Of a stretch of 64,000 nt of DNA, positions 33,749 to 41,639 are shown one piece after another. This DNA is from Falsiroseomonas sp051433165. GTDB lineage: Bacteria; Pseudomonadota; Alphaproteobacteria; Acetobacterales; Acetobacteraceae. Made by a program: the position numbers and the translations under genes. A model generated the notes under the pieces. The model searched no databases and was not told the DNA's origin. It worked only from the letters and a program-made list of their open reading frames with translations. The stretch is from the NCBI RefSeq assembly GCF_051433165.1, contig NZ_JBHMFS010000007.1, positions 1-64,000 on the forward strand, in the 5' to 3' direction. The first letter of the stretch is position 1; each line of letters begins with the position of its first letter.

Positions 33749-35536
33749 ATGACGACAGCTAGCCCGGCCCGCCCACCCACCCGGCCCGCCATGCCGGATC
33801 GGGTCCAGGATGCGAATGCCCAGCGCGTCTTCGACCGGCTGTTCGCCCCGGCCGGGGTCACCGCCTGGCGCGATGTGATCGAGGTTGCAGGCGGTGGCCG
33901 GTTCGGCGCGCGCGTGCTGCAGGCCAGCCCCGGCTCCCGCTGCTGGGCCTTCGAGCCAAGCGAGGCCGCGCGCGATGCCACGGCCGCAGGGCTGCCGGAA
34001 ATGACCGCCGCGGGGCGCCTGCTGCCGCGGGTCCTGGACCCGGCCCGGCCCGATGCCATGCTCGCCACCCTCACCGAGGCTGGCCAGGCCCGGCGGGTGG
34101 ATGCGGTGTTTGGCATCGAGTCCCTGCAGCAGGCCGGGCTGCCCACGCTGGTCACCCATTGGCTGAACGCGGCGCTGGTGCTGCGCCCCGGCGGGCGGCT
34201 GCTGATGACGCTGGCCGACCCCACCACCCCCGCCGGTTTCCAAAAGATCCTGCGCGACATCCGCCGCACGCATCGCTTCCAGGGCCGGCCCTGCGACAGA
34301 TTTGCCTGGAGCTCGGCCGAGATCGTGCGCTCCGTGCTCGGCCGCCTCGGCTTCGTGGTGGAGGTGCTGGAGCCGTGGTCGAACCACGAAGGCCGGCCGC
34401 CGCGCGACCTGTACCTGTCCGCGCTGCTGCACGACCCGGACCGGGCGGAGGCACTGCGGCCCGCCCTGCAGGCCGGCGCACCGTCTGAACCGGCGCGGTG
34501 CTACGCCGAGTGGTGGGATGCCCATGCCCCCCGCGCCATCGCCGCCCGGCCCGGCCGCCCGCCCGCCGGCGCCGTACTCGACCGGCTGCTGCGGCCGGCG
34601 GAGGTGGAGAGCTGGCGGCGCGCCATCGAGATCGGCCCGGGCGATGCGCGCTATACGGCGGAGGTGCTGCGCGCCAACCCGGCCGTGAAGCTGACCGTCT
34701 TCGATGTCAGCGACCGGATCATGCAGGCCGCGGCGACAAGGCTGCCGGAGGCGGTGGCCGAAGGCCGGCTCGGCTTCCTGCCGATCGACCCGTTGCACCC
34801 GGACGGCATGCTGGTGGCCTTCGAGCGGGAGCATCTGGCGCGGGAGGTCGATGCCGTGTTCAGCCTCGACGCGCTGATCCATGTCGATCTGCAATACCTG
34901 GTCGCCTATTGGCTGAATGCCGCGCTGCTGCTGCGGCCGGGCGGCTGGCTGGTGTTCGGCGTGGCGGATGCGACGACGGAGGCCGGCTTCGCCCGGCTGA
35001 TGGCGGAGCTGCCGGCGGCCTATGCCAATCCGGGCCAGGCCAGCGACCGGCTGGAATATCTCAGCTTCGGCCTGATCCGCCCGCTGCTCGAACGCTTCGG
35101 CTTCGAGGTGACCTATGCCGGCCATGGCAGCGCGGCCGATCTTGGCGGGCGCGACCTGCACGTAGTGGCGCAGCTGGTCCGGCCGGAGGCGGCGGAGACC
35201 TTGCGCGGCCACCTCTCCACCGGCCTTGCCGCCCCCCGCTTCGGTGGGCCGGAGGATGAGGCGACTGCGGCGCCCGGCGTGCCGGATTTTCTGGAGCCCC
35301 TGGCGGATGACAGCGTGGAAATGGCCCACGCGCTCGGCCAGGCCCTGTGGCGCCAGATGCGGCTGCATGATCTTCCGGGCCGTGATGGCTGGGTGGAGAA
35401 CCGGCGCGACGTCCAGCGGATAGGCCAGCTCGTCCTGCGCGACCTTGCCGAGATGGGCATTACGCTGCACAAATCCGCCATCCGATCCCCCGGGACCCCG
35501 GCCGGCCCCGCAGCGGTGCTGCCAAAAGGGGCGTGA
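33749..35536 (+). CDS. Tandem-domain SAM-dependent methyltransferase
   Basis: A 595-residue protein made of two similar class I methyltransferase-like domains about 250 residues apart. Domain 1 has EVAGGG (45-50) and WLNAALVLRPGG (138-149). Domain 2 has EIGPGDA (294-300) and WLNAALLLRPGG (388-399). Domain 2 keeps the canonical SAM motif (E-x-G-x-G), whereas domain 1's motif I is altered, so domain 1 may be structural or bind another ligand. The C-terminal 90 residues are a helical tail. Substrate is unknown. The ATG at 33749 (MTTASPARPP) was chosen over one 24 codons upstream because the latter adds only low-complexity sequence. It is the first gene of a coupled set with two DUF1796-like proteins, an acyl-AMP ligase and an ACP. 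Confidence 0.78.
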   Translation: MTTASPARPPTRPAMPDRVQDANAQRVFDRLFAPAGVTAWRDVIEVAGGGRFGARVLQASPGSRCWAFEPSEAARDATAAGLPEMTAAGRLLPRVLDPARPDAMLATLTEAGQARRVDAVFGIESLQQAGLPTLVTHWLNAALVLRPGGRLLMTLADPTTPAGFQKILRDIRRTHRFQGRPCDRFAWSSAEIVRSVLGRLGFVVEVLEPWSNHEGRPPRDLYLSALLHDPDRAEALRPALQAGAPSEPARCYAEWWDAHAPRAIAARPGRPPAGAVLDRLLRPAEVESWRRAIEIGPGDARYTAEVLRANPAVKLTVFDVSDRIMQAAATRLPEAVAEGRLGFLPIDPLHPDGMLVAFEREHLAREVDAVFSLDALIHVDLQYLVAYWLNAALLLRPGGWLVFGVADATTEAGFARLMAELPAAYANPGQASDRLEYLSFGLIRPLLERFGFEVTYAGHGSAADLGGRDLHVVAQLVRPEAAETLRGHLSTGLAAPRFGGPEDEATAAPGVPDFLEPLADDSVEMAHALGQALWRQMRLHDLPGRDGWVENRRDVQRIGQLVLRDLAEMGITLHKSAIRSPGTPAGPAAVLPKGA

Positions 35537-35580
35537 ACCAGGCGGCGAGGCCGATACGCTCGCCCGAACATACGGCAGGC

Positions 35581-36690
35581 ATGACAACTCCGGACGCCTC
35601 CCCCCTCCGCCTGGCGGCGCGGCTTCGCGAAGCGGGCGACCTGCCCGCCGCCGTGCAGGCGCTGGACGGCATCGATGCCGCGGCGGACCCGCAGGCCGGC
35701 TTCGCGCAACTGCGCTATCTGTTCGAGCTGCAGGATTACGTCGGGCTGCAGCAGGCGACACGCCGGCAACTTGCGGCGTTGAGCCGGGCCGGGGCGCCGC
35801 CGGATGCCACGCAATGGCTCGCCACCCTGCTGCGCTTCGCGGAACGCTGCTGCCTGCCGCCGGCCGAGATTGCCGCGGCGCTGGATTGCACCCGCCTCGC
35901 GGCCCTGGCGCAGCCGGATCTGATGCTGGCCTGGCGCGCCGCGCGCCGCCGCCAGACCTACCGCGAGGCGCTGCCCACGCGCTTCGGCGGCGGCGTTTCC
36001 CTGATCTCGCTCGGCACCAACTGCCTGCCCTGGCATCTGCCGGGCCGTTGGGGCCTGCGGCGGATGGCGGATTTCACCGCGCTGTTCGGCCCCTTCTCGC
36101 TTGCCGGCCACAGCATTCCGGGCATGATCGCGGCGCTGGAGGATGATTTCGCCGGCTATTGCGCGCTGGAGGGCACCCGGATCGTCACCACGCCGCGTGG
36201 CCACACCATGGCGGTCCGGAAGGATCGCAGCGCGCATTGGAATCATAATCGCGGCCCCTATTGGCTGGGCCAGGACGCCGCCCCGCTGCGCGCCAACCTG
36301 GCCGCCAAGGCGGATCTGTTCCGCGCCGCCTGCCGCCGGCCGGATGCGGTGTTCCTGCTGGCCGGCTGCCAGGCGGAATACCCGGAGGAATCGCTGGATT
36401 TCCTGCCGCGGCTGGATGCGGCGCTGGCCCGTTTCACGGGCCATGCCGGCAACCGCATCCTGATCACCAACCAGACCGCGCGTCGCCGCGAAGCCGCCAG
36501 CCACCAGGTCGATGCCACCACAACCTTCGCCTACTGCCCGTTTCCCGGCACCGATTACGTCTGGCATGACGATGAAGCCGCAGACAGCCCGGCCGGGCAG
36601 GCCTTCGAGCACGGCTACATGCTGACCCTGATCCGCAGCCTGCTGCGCTGGGGCGTGCTGCACCGCCTCTCGGTCCCAGCGCAGGCATGA
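35581..36690 (+). CDS. Putative papain-fold protein, DUF1796-like (copy 1)
   Basis: A 369-residue protein. The N-terminal 135 residues are helical (LRFAERCCLPPAEIAAAL). The C-terminal part begins VSLISLGTNCLPWHLPGRWG and contains candidate catalytic Cys148, a possible His222 in HWNHNRGPYWL and acidic residues later (DYVWHDDEAADS). This resembles DUF1796, a predicted papain-like cysteine peptidase/transferase family. A close paralogue follows. The start is uncertain: a GTG at 35533 overlaps the upstream stop (GTGA) and would add 16 residues, but neither has a good ribosome site. I chose the ATG because the sequence from there looks like a normal N-terminus. Function unknown. Confidence 0.65.
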   Translation: MTTPDASPLRLAARLREAGDLPAAVQALDGIDAAADPQAGFAQLRYLFELQDYVGLQQATRRQLAALSRAGAPPDATQWLATLLRFAERCCLPPAEIAAALDCTRLAALAQPDLMLAWRAARRRQTYREALPTRFGGGVSLISLGTNCLPWHLPGRWGLRRMADFTALFGPFSLAGHSIPGMIAALEDDFAGYCALEGTRIVTTPRGHTMAVRKDRSAHWNHNRGPYWLGQDAAPLRANLAAKADLFRAACRRPDAVFLLAGCQAEYPEESLDFLPRLDAALARFTGHAGNRILITNQTARRREAASHQVDATTTFAYCPFPGTDYVWHDDEAADSPAGQAFEHGYMLTLIRSLLRWGVLHRLSVPAQA

Positions 36691-37703
36691 CGGCGGAGGC
36701 CGCATCGCTGGATTTCGATCCGGCCCGGGAGGCGCCACTTGGCGGCCGGCTGCGAAGGCTGTTCCATGACGAGGAGCACGCCGCCTTCCAGGCTCTGCTG
36801 CGCCAGGCGATCCTGCAGCTGGGCGCGATCCCGAACCCGTCCCTGCCATATCTGCAGTTCCTGCTGCGTTTCGGCGAACGCGCCTGCCTGGAACCCGCGC
36901 TACTGCAATCGTTGCTCGATGGGCTGCGGGGGCGGGCGACGGCGGATGCGGGGTTGCGTCCAGTCTGGCAGGCGGTGGCACGGCGGCAGGAATTCCGGCT
37001 GCGGCTGCGGGCGCGGCGGCAGGGTTCGTTGACGCTGGTCTCGCTCGGGCTGCACTGCCTGCCCTGGACCCTGGTGAATCGCTGGGGCTTCCGGGATGCG
37101 CCGCAATTCATCGCCCTGCAGAACCCGTTCTGCCTGGCGCTGCACAAGGCGGCGACGGTGGCGGACGCCATCGCGCAGGATTTCGCGGGCTACGCCGAGC
37201 CGGCCTTGATGCGCGAAAGCACCACGCCGCAGGGCCAGCGCATCGCCATGCGCCAGGATGGCGGCGCGGTGTGGAACCACCATCGAGGCCCGGCCTGGCT
37301 GGACCCGGACTATGAAGGGCTGCGCCGTTCGCTGGCGCTGCGTGCCGCCGCATTTCGGGAGTCCTGCCGGCTGCCAGGGCTGGTCTTCCTGATGGGCGAC
37401 AGCCGTATCGACCTGCCGCTGCAGGCCCCGCCCGCCTTCCTCGCCCCGCTGCGGGCGGCCTTGGCCCAGGCCACCGGCCAGCCGGGCAGCCGCCTGATCC
37501 TGACCAGCCAGCCGCGTCGCGGCGGGCCCGCCGGGCTGGAATGGCTCGATGAGGCCACGGCGCTGGTCGCCGCCCCCTACCCGCATCCGCGCTACATCTG
37601 GGCCAATGACGATGAGGCCGACAGCGAAGCCGGGCTCGATTTCGAACAGGGCTATGCCGAGGCGCTGCTGGCCTGCCTCACCCGCTGGGGCCTGACCGCA
37701 TGA
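36687..37703 (+). CDS. Putative papain-fold protein, DUF1796-like (copy 2)
   Basis: A 338-residue paralogue of the preceding protein, joined to it by an ATGA overlap. The shared blocks are LRFGERACLEP, SLGLHCLPWTLVNRWGFR (Cys124), VWNHHRGPAWL (His198), and YIWANDDEADSEAG with FEQGYAEALL near the end. Both candidate catalytic Cys and His are kept in the two copies, so both may be active, or they may work as a heterodimer. The family has no assigned substrate. It is followed directly by the acyl-AMP ligase through another ATGA overlap. Confidence 0.65.
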   Translation: MTAEAASLDFDPAREAPLGGRLRRLFHDEEHAAFQALLRQAILQLGAIPNPSLPYLQFLLRFGERACLEPALLQSLLDGLRGRATADAGLRPVWQAVARRQEFRLRLRARRQGSLTLVSLGLHCLPWTLVNRWGFRDAPQFIALQNPFCLALHKAATVADAIAQDFAGYAEPALMRESTTPQGQRIAMRQDGGAVWNHHRGPAWLDPDYEGLRRSLALRAAAFRESCRLPGLVFLMGDSRIDLPLQAPPAFLAPLRAALAQATGQPGSRLILTSQPRRGGPAGLEWLDEATALVAAPYPHPRYIWANDDEADSEAGLDFEQGYAEALLACLTRWGLTA

Positions 37704-39343
37704 AGGGCGTGCTGGCGCCGGACCTGCTGGATCGGGTGGTGCTGCGCCATTGGCGCCAGGGGCGCTGCGAGGAACTGACCGGCCGCGACTTCTGGCAGCG
37801 CGTCACCGCCCGCGCCGCCTGGGTGGAGGCGCATACCCCGCCCGGCGGGCTGGTGCTGGTGATCGGCGCGACGGGGGCGGAGGCGATGGCGCTGTTCCTC
37901 GGCATCGCCGCCGCGGGCCGGCTCGGCGCCTTCTTCCCGCCGGCCTCCCCCTTGCAGGACCAGCGGCATTTCTTCGACCAGCAGCGCGCCGCCCTGGCCG
38001 CCATCGCGCCGGACGCGATCTGCGTGCTGGAGGCCGCGACGGCGGAAACGGTGCGGCGCATCGACCCGGTGCTGGCCCAGGCCGTGCGGCTGGCGCCGGC
38101 CACCGCGACGGGGGACTCCGTGGCGGCGCTGGATGCGCTGCGGGCGCGGCTCGCTACCGACGCGCCGCTGTTCGTGCAGCACTCATCCGGCACCACCGGC
38201 ATCAAGAAGGCGGTCGAGATCAGCGGGCGGATGCTGGCGGGGCAGTTCGCCGCCTATTGGCCGGGGCTGCGGGCGGAGGTGGGCGTGGCGCGGCTTTCCG
38301 TCGCCTCCTGGCTGCCGCTGTATCACGACATGGGGCTGATCGCCGGCTTCCTGCTGCCGATGCTGGGCGGTGATACGGTCTCCATCCTCGACCCCTTCGA
38401 ATGGATCGGCGCGCCGGGGCGGTTCCTGGAGATGATCGAGGCGGATGGCTGCGACATCGCCTGGATGCCCAACTTCGCCTTCCGCCACTTCACCCGGCTG
38501 CGGCGCGCGCTGAAGCCGGCGCGGCTCGCCAGCATGAAGCTGTGGATCGACTGTTCCGAACCCTGCCGCCTGGTGGATGCGCAGGGTTTTGAAGGCGCGT
38601 TTGCGGATATGGGCGTGCGGCCGGGCTCCGTCGTCGGCTGCTACGCCATGGCGGAGACGGTCTTCGCCGTCAGCCAGGGAAGCCCGGCGGCGCGCATCGG
38701 CCTCGCCGTGCCGCCCGACCTGGCACCGGGCCAAAAGGTGCCGGAGGAATGGGTGGCCGATACGGCGCCGCCCGGCCGGAAACTGGTGCTGTCTTCCGGT
38801 CGCGTGCTGCCGGGCGTGATGCTCGCGGTGTTCGATGGCGACCGCGCGCTGCCGGAAGGGTGCTATGGCGAAATCGGCCTGCGCGCGCCCTTCCTGTTCG
38901 CCGGCTATCGGGGCCAGGCGGCGGTGGAGGGCGTCTTCCGCACCGGCGACCTCGGCGTGGTGCTGCGCGGCCAGGTCTTCGTCTTCGGGCGGCTGAAGGA
39001 AATCATCATCGTCAACGGCAAGAACCTGTTCGCCGGCGATGTGGAGGCGGCGCTTGCCGGTATCCCCGGCCTGCGCCCGGGCCGCGCGGTGGCGTTCGGC
39101 GTGGAAAGCGACCAGACCGGCAGCGAGGAACTGGTGGTGGTCGCCGAGCACGACGAAACCTCCGGCATCCCCGCCGCCGAATGCCGCGCCGCGATCAGCC
39201 GCCTGGTGACCGAGACCTTCCTGGTGAAGCCGCGCGACGTGCGGATCGTCGCCGATCGCTGGCTGGTGAAAAGCACCAGCGGCAAGATCAGCCGGGAGGC
39301 CAACCGCCGCCGCTATCTCGAAACCTTCCGCAATCCGGAGTGA
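37700..39343 (+). CDS. Acyl-AMP ligase (ANL superfamily, FAAL-like)
   Basis: A 547-residue adenylating enzyme. The P-loop-like motif is HSSGTTGIKK (161-170) and the FAAL/luciferase core has WLPLYHDMGLIAGFLLPML. A further YRGQ...FRTGDLG segment and the C-terminal catalytic lysine in STSGKISRE are present. The 'WLPLYHDMGL' form is typical of fatty-acyl-AMP ligases, which load acyl groups on ACPs without CoA. This fits the stand-alone ACP encoded 5 bases downstream. It shares an ATGA overlap with the upstream DUF1796-like gene. Substrate (fatty, aryl or amino acid) cannot be read from sequence. Confidence 0.85.
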   Translation: MKGVLAPDLLDRVVLRHWRQGRCEELTGRDFWQRVTARAAWVEAHTPPGGLVLVIGATGAEAMALFLGIAAAGRLGAFFPPASPLQDQRHFFDQQRAALAAIAPDAICVLEAATAETVRRIDPVLAQAVRLAPATATGDSVAALDALRARLATDAPLFVQHSSGTTGIKKAVEISGRMLAGQFAAYWPGLRAEVGVARLSVASWLPLYHDMGLIAGFLLPMLGGDTVSILDPFEWIGAPGRFLEMIEADGCDIAWMPNFAFRHFTRLRRALKPARLASMKLWIDCSEPCRLVDAQGFEGAFADMGVRPGSVVGCYAMAETVFAVSQGSPAARIGLAVPPDLAPGQKVPEEWVADTAPPGRKLVLSSGRVLPGVMLAVFDGDRALPEGCYGEIGLRAPFLFAGYRGQAAVEGVFRTGDLGVVLRGQVFVFGRLKEIIIVNGKNLFAGDVEAALAGIPGLRPGRAVAFGVESDQTGSEELVVVAEHDETSGIPAAECRAAISRLVTETFLVKPRDVRIVADRWLVKSTSGKISREANRRRYLETFRNPE

Positions 39344-39348
39344 CCCCC

Positions 39349-39591
39349 ATGCCCGCCTTCACCCTGGCCGATCTGCAGGCCATCGCGCGCGAGGTCATCG
39401 GCGACCGCGAAATCGAGCTGGCACCGGAAATGGAGGCCGCCGATGTGCCGGGCTGGGACAGCTTGAACCACACGCTGATCAGCGTGGAGATCGAGAGCCT
39501 GACCGGTGCCGCGGTGGATGCGCAGCAATTGGCGCAATGCCCAAATTTCGGCGACCTGGTGGCCTTCGTTGCGGCACGCCTGCCGGGTTGA
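39349..39591 (+). CDS. Acyl carrier protein
   Basis: An 80-residue carrier protein with the phosphopantetheine serine at position 38 in VPGWDSLNH. The four-helix layout and acidic helix II (TLISVEIESLTG) are typical. 'GWDSLNH' resembles ACPs used in dedicated pathways rather than the fatty-acid ACP (GADSLD). It follows the acyl-AMP ligase by 5 bases and is the natural acceptor of its acyl group. It ends the five-gene unit that begins at 33749. Confidence 0.88.
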   Translation: MPAFTLADLQAIAREVIGDREIELAPEMEAADVPGWDSLNHTLISVEIESLTGAAVDAQQLAQCPNFGDLVAFVAARLPG

Positions 39592-39670
39592 ACCGCATGT
39601 CATCATGCGGCCGCTCGAAATTCGCCCGGTCCGCCCCAACCTCACCGCAAGTCTTGGCAAGGAGGATGAC

Positions 39671-40057
39671 GTGGCATCCATGAAACTCGGCCGGCGCGGT
39701 GCGCTTGGCCTGCTGGGCAGTTTTGCCGCCACCGGCAGCGCGCTGGCGCATCACGGCTGGTCCTGGGCGGAGGGTGACCAGGGCACGCTGACCGGCACGG
39801 TGCGGGAAGTCTATGTCGGCCCGCCGCATCCGACGATCCGCGTCGAGGCGAATGGCCAGAGCTGGACGGTGGAACTCGGCAACCCGCGCCAAACCGCGCG
39901 CGCCGGCTTCACGCAGGATTCGGTGCGGCCGGGGCAGGAAATCGTGGCGCTGGGCAACCGGTCCCGCGACAGCGCGGAGCGCCGGATGAAGGCGGTGCGC
40001 GTCACGGTCGGCAACCAGCGCTTCGACTTCTACCCGGAGCGCATCCAGGGCGGCTGA
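39671..40057 (+). CDS. DUF6152-family exported protein
   Basis: A 128-residue protein. A twin-arginine-like start (MASMKLGRRGALGLLGSFAA) leads to a signal peptide ending in GSALA and then HHGWSWAEG. The small beta-rich domain has GTLTGTVREVYVGPPHPTIRV and VRPGQEIVALGNRSRD, as in DUF6152. AAGGAGG lies 5 bases before the GTG at 39671; the ATG three codons later has poorer spacing. Family members are encoded with a small integral membrane protein, as here. Function unknown; a metal- or polymer-related periplasmic role is only a guess. Confidence 0.75.
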   Translation: MASMKLGRRGALGLLGSFAATGSALAHHGWSWAEGDQGTLTGTVREVYVGPPHPTIRVEANGQSWTVELGNPRQTARAGFTQDSVRPGQEIVALGNRSRDSAERRMKAVRVTVGNQRFDFYPERIQGG

Positions 40058-40064
40058 TCCCCGC

Positions 40065-40532
40065 GTGCTGGAGCTGATTGCGGCGTCGGCGCCCGCGGTG
40101 GCGCTGCGCGGCTCGGTCACGCTGTATCTGCTGGTCAATGCCGCGCATGTGCTGGGGCTTGGGCTGCTGGTCGGCGCCATCGTGACGCTGGATCTGCGGC
40201 TGCTCGGCGCCTTTCGGACCGCGGCGCTGGAACATCTGGCGCCGCCGCTGGTGCGGGTGGCGGCCACGGGGCTGGGGCTGGCGGCGCTGACCGGGCTCGC
40301 CTTGTTCAGCACACGGCCGGCCACCTATCTGGAGAATCCGGCCTTTCTGGTGAAGCTCGGGCTGCTGGCGCTGGCGCTGGTCAACCTGGCGCTGCTGCAC
40401 GCCGGGCGGCCCTGGCGCGCGGCGCTGGCGGGCGGGGTGGTGGTGGCACGCGTGCGGATTGCCGCGGCGCTTTCGCTGGCCACCTGGCTCGGGGCGCTGC
40501 TGGCGGGACGCTGGATCGGATTCCTGCAATAA
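40065..40532 (+). CDS. Small integral membrane protein paired with DUF6152
   Basis: A 155-residue protein beginning from GTG, 7 bases after the DUF6152 stop. Four predicted transmembrane helices: about 16-40 (LYLLVNAAHVLGLGLLVGA), 62-80, 89-110 and 130-150. Charged residues are few, and the helices are Leu/Ala-rich. The pattern fits the DUF6644/DUF2214 type of membrane protein. I assign no function. Its location suggests it works with the exported partner just upstream. Confidence 0.7.
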   Translation: MLELIAASAPAVALRGSVTLYLLVNAAHVLGLGLLVGAIVTLDLRLLGAFRTAALEHLAPPLVRVAATGLGLAALTGLALFSTRPATYLENPAFLVKLGLLALALVNLALLHAGRPWRAALAGGVVVARVRIAAALSLATWLGALLAGRWIGFLQ

Positions 40533-40557
40533 CCGGCCCATCAGGCGGAGAGCGGGA

Positions 40558-41100
40558 ATGACGGGTCGGGTGTTGGCGGTGGCGGCGGCGTCCGGCCATG
40601 AATTTTCCAAGCCGGTGCAGGGCCGGATCACGCTGCTGGCCGGCCTCGGCGTGCAGGGCGACGCGCATTGCGGGGTCACGGTGAAGCACCGCTCACGCGT
40701 CAGGGCGAACCCGAACCAGCCCAATCTGCGCCAGCTTCATCTGATCCCGGCCGAGCGGCTGGACCTGCTCCGCGCCCAGGGTTTCGACGTGACGCCCGGC
40801 GAGACGGGGGAGAATGTGACGACGGAGGGGATCGACCTGTTCGCCCTGCCACGCGGCACCCGGCTGCATCTGGGCGCGACCGCGGTGGCGGAGGTGACCG
40901 GCCTGCGAAACCCTTGTTACCAGCTCGATGATTTCCAAAAGGGGCTGATGAAGGCGACGCTGGAGCGCGCGCCGGACGGGGCGCTGCTGCTGCGGGCGGG
41001 GATCAGGGCGGTGGTGGTCGACGGCGGCGATCTTGCACCGGGCGATGCGGTGCGGGTGGAACTGCCGGCGGAACCGCACCAGGCGCTGGAGAAGGTGTGA
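40558..41100 (+). CDS. MOSC-domain protein
   Basis: A 180-residue MOSC protein (GRITLLAGLGVQGDAHCGVTVKHRSR; GENVTTEGIDLFALP; EVTGLRNPCYQLD). The GD-AH pattern and conserved Cys (NPCYQLD) are the MOSC hallmarks. MOSC proteins bind molybdenum cofactor or transfer sulfur to it; some reduce N-hydroxylated compounds. No molybdoenzyme is visible here. It ends in a GTGA overlap with the kinase-like gene. GGCGGAGAGC-type purine sequence precedes the ATG. Confidence 0.88.
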   Translation: MTGRVLAVAAASGHEFSKPVQGRITLLAGLGVQGDAHCGVTVKHRSRVRANPNQPNLRQLHLIPAERLDLLRAQGFDVTPGETGENVTTEGIDLFALPRGTRLHLGATAVAEVTGLRNPCYQLDDFQKGLMKATLERAPDGALLLRAGIRAVVVDGGDLAPGDAVRVELPAEPHQALEKV

Positions 41101-41594
41101 GCCGGCTGATCGCCTTTGCCGGCCTGCCGGGCACCGGCAAATCCACGCTCTCCCGCGCGCTGGCGCAGGCGCTCGGCGCCACCTGGATCCGGATCGACCA
41201 TATCGAACAGGCGCTGCGGGATGCCGGCATCGCCGATGACGGTCCGGCCGGCTACCTGGCGGGCTATGCCGTGGCGCGGGCCAACCTCTCGCTCGGCCTG
41301 TCGGTGGTGGCGGACAGCGTCAACCCGCTGCGGATCACCCGCAACGCCTGGCGAGATGCGGCGCATGCGGCGGGCGCGGCCTTTATCGAGGTGGAGGTGG
41401 TCTGCTCCGACGCGGATGAGCATCGCCGCCGCGTCGAAACCCGCGCCATCGATATCCCCGGCCTGGTACCGCCGGACTGGGATGCGGTGCAGCGGCGCGA
41501 GTATGAAGGCTGGGACCGGCCGCGGCTGGTGATCGATACCGCCGGGCGCAGCCTCGACGCCTCGCTGGCGGAACTGCGCGCGGCGCTGGGCTGA
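41097..41594 (+). CDS. P-loop kinase-like protein (AAA_33 type)
   Basis: A 165-residue protein with a Walker A motif GLPGTGKST (residues 9-17), an early Asp (RIDHIEQAL), and a later LVIDTAGRS. This is the zeta-toxin/AAA_33 small-kinase pattern; members phosphorylate small molecules or nucleotides. The GTG start overlaps the MOSC stop (GTGA). No antitoxin-like gene is adjacent, so a toxin role is not supported. Substrate unknown. Confidence 0.78.
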   Translation: MSRLIAFAGLPGTGKSTLSRALAQALGATWIRIDHIEQALRDAGIADDGPAGYLAGYAVARANLSLGLSVVADSVNPLRITRNAWRDAAHAAGAAFIEVEVVCSDADEHRRRVETRAIDIPGLVPPDWDAVQRREYEGWDRPRLVIDTAGRSLDASLAELRAALG

Positions 41595-41639
41595 AGCCCC
41601 CTTCCCCTTTCGCCGAACCGCCAGCATATTCCCCGCCGA

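Noticed and set aside
41097..41594. Zeta-type toxin of a toxin-antitoxin pair
   Set aside because: The P-loop kinase has no small antitoxin gene beside it and is embedded in an operon with a MOSC gene, so a toxin role is not supported.
33563..41639. Insertion sequence or integrase explaining the split ligase cassette
   Set aside because: No transposase, integrase, terminal inverted repeats or target duplication can be seen at the edges, so the mechanism of the split is unresolved.
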